Below are positions 63,494 through 64,000 of a DNA stretch of 64,000 bases, piece after piece. Each line of letters starts with the position of its first letter. Positions within the stretch are counted from its first letter, which is position 1. The position numbers were made by a program, and so were the translations under genes. The notes beneath the pieces were generated by a model. It searched no databases, was not told the origin of the DNA, and saw only the letters and a list, made by a program, of their open reading frames with translations. Origin of the DNA: Inquilinus ginsengisoli_B (GTDB taxonomy: Bacteria > Pseudomonadota > Alphaproteobacteria > DSM-16000 > Inquilinaceae); NCBI RefSeq assembly GCF_050434925.1, contig NZ_JBNDJK010000001.1:4216001-4280000 (forward strand), in the 5' to 3' direction.

Positions 63494-64000
63494 TCATGCC
63501 GCCGCGATTGTGGCGAAGCGGCCGATGTCGAAGGCGTCGATCGGGGTGCTGCTGCGGCCGTCGCGCGCCAGCTCGGCCAGCACCTCGCCGACCGCCGGGC
63601 CGATCTGGAAGCCGGCGCCGGAGAAGCCGAAACCGTGGATCAGCCCCGGCGTGGTTCGGCTCGGCCCCAGCACCGGGTTGCGGTCGGGCGTGTCGCCCTC
63701 GACCCCGCTCCAGAACCGGATCACCTGGGCGCCGCGCAGGGCCGGGAACAGCTCCGCCGCCTGGCGCAGCAGCGCGCCGATGGCGCTGCGGCCAGGCCGG
63801 GCGCGGTCGGCGTCCAGCGTGATGCCGCGGCCGCCGCCCATGACGCAGTTGCCGCGCTCGACCTGGCGGGCATAGATGCTGCCGCCCTCGACCCCGACAT
63901 TGATGTCCATCAGGCGCGGCAGCGGCTCGGTCACCGCCATGTTGGGATGGGCCGATTCCAGCGGCACGGTCTCGCCGAAGGCGGCGGCGAAGCGGCCGGA
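63494..64000 (-). CDS. FAD-dependent oxidoreductase (DAO family), 5' end outside window
   Basis: The C-terminal part of a D-amino-acid-oxidase-type flavoenzyme, open to the window edge. It shows GGSIYARQVERGNCVMGGGR, GDTPDRNPVLGPSRTTPGLI, and the final FAD-binding GFGFSGAGFQIGPAVGEVLA, the DadA/SoxB-like C-terminus. The N-terminal Rossmann motif lies beyond base 64000. It is upstream of and co-directional with the PotD-type binding protein. Confidence 0.9.
   Translation of the reverse strand, partial: SGRFAAAFGETVPLESAHPNMAVTEPLPRLMDINVGVEGGSIYARQVERGNCVMGGGRGITLDADRARPGRSAIGALLRQAAELFPALRGAQVIRFWSGVEGDTPDRNPVLGPSRTTPGLIHGFGFSGAGFQIGPAVGEVLAELARDGRSSTPIDAFDIGRFATIAAA

Overview
The window is high-GC chromosomal DNA (roughly 70 % G+C by eye) from an alphaproteobacterium. 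The gene content fits Rhodospirillales, of an Azospirillum or Inquilinus type: GltX/CysS/CimA/TrmJ in one run, a purC-purS ... purQ-purL-bolA-grxD set, a DUF1476 (F1-ATPase zeta-like) gene, several DUF1127 genes, GcvA-type LysR regulators, and short intergenic palindromes whose ends read TGTCAT...ATGACA. This assignment rests on recognition of families, not on a search.

Layout. 1-6.0 kb: housekeeping genes on the + strand (gltX end, NYN-domain protein, cysS, cimA, trmJ-like). 6.2-8.1 kb: an alpha/beta hydrolase, then a two-gene operon of a His-rich PadR regulator and a Fur-like regulator that has lost the usual metal ligands, with palindromic operators. 8.3-13.5 kb: accessory DNA with an orphan 621-residue protein, four truncated gene ends packed into 0.8 kb, a PIN-domain toxin-antitoxin pair, and a complete ISAs1-family insertion sequence with a 9-bp target duplication. 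13.6-16.7 kb: cobalamin riboswitch and btuFCD-like transporter. 16.8-19.8 kb: rpsD, rarD, CynX-type MFS. 20-26 kb: a 1061-residue STAND ATPase ending in a SARP/BTAD-like segment, then an RTX protein built from three exact 591-bp modules. 26-35.7 kb: purine genes purL/purQ and purS/purC, separated by about 4.5 kb of accessory genes, mainly two DUF1127/LysR divergent pairs. 35.7-40.1 kb: sugar ABC transporter (two permeases and a binding protein, no ATPase) with a LacI/GntR-type repressor and a matching operator. 40.4-52 kb: an uncharacterised protein divergent from two very large autotransporters. 52.2-59 kb: katG under a Fur-superfamily (Irr/PerR-like) box, and a hybrid histidine kinase flanked by two OmpR-type response regulators. 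59-61.5 kb: DUF1127, a small exported protein, a second RTX protein and a 70-residue internally deleted RTX derivative. 61.5-64 kb: a CDF-like membrane protein, a PotD-type binding protein and the end of a FAD oxidoreductase.

How it works together. The core genes give tRNA charging and modification, branched-chain precursor synthesis, de novo purine synthesis and Fe-S handling (bolA/grxD). The accessory genes mostly concern the cell surface: two autotransporters of about 1400 and 2037 residues and two calcium-binding RTX proteins that need a type I exporter not present here. Regulation is visible in the DNA in several places: a B12 riboswitch, a GntR-like palindrome, PadR palindromes, a toxin-antitoxin operator, a katG box over its -10, and a leader hairpin before purC. 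No tRNA, rRNA or CRISPR array was found.
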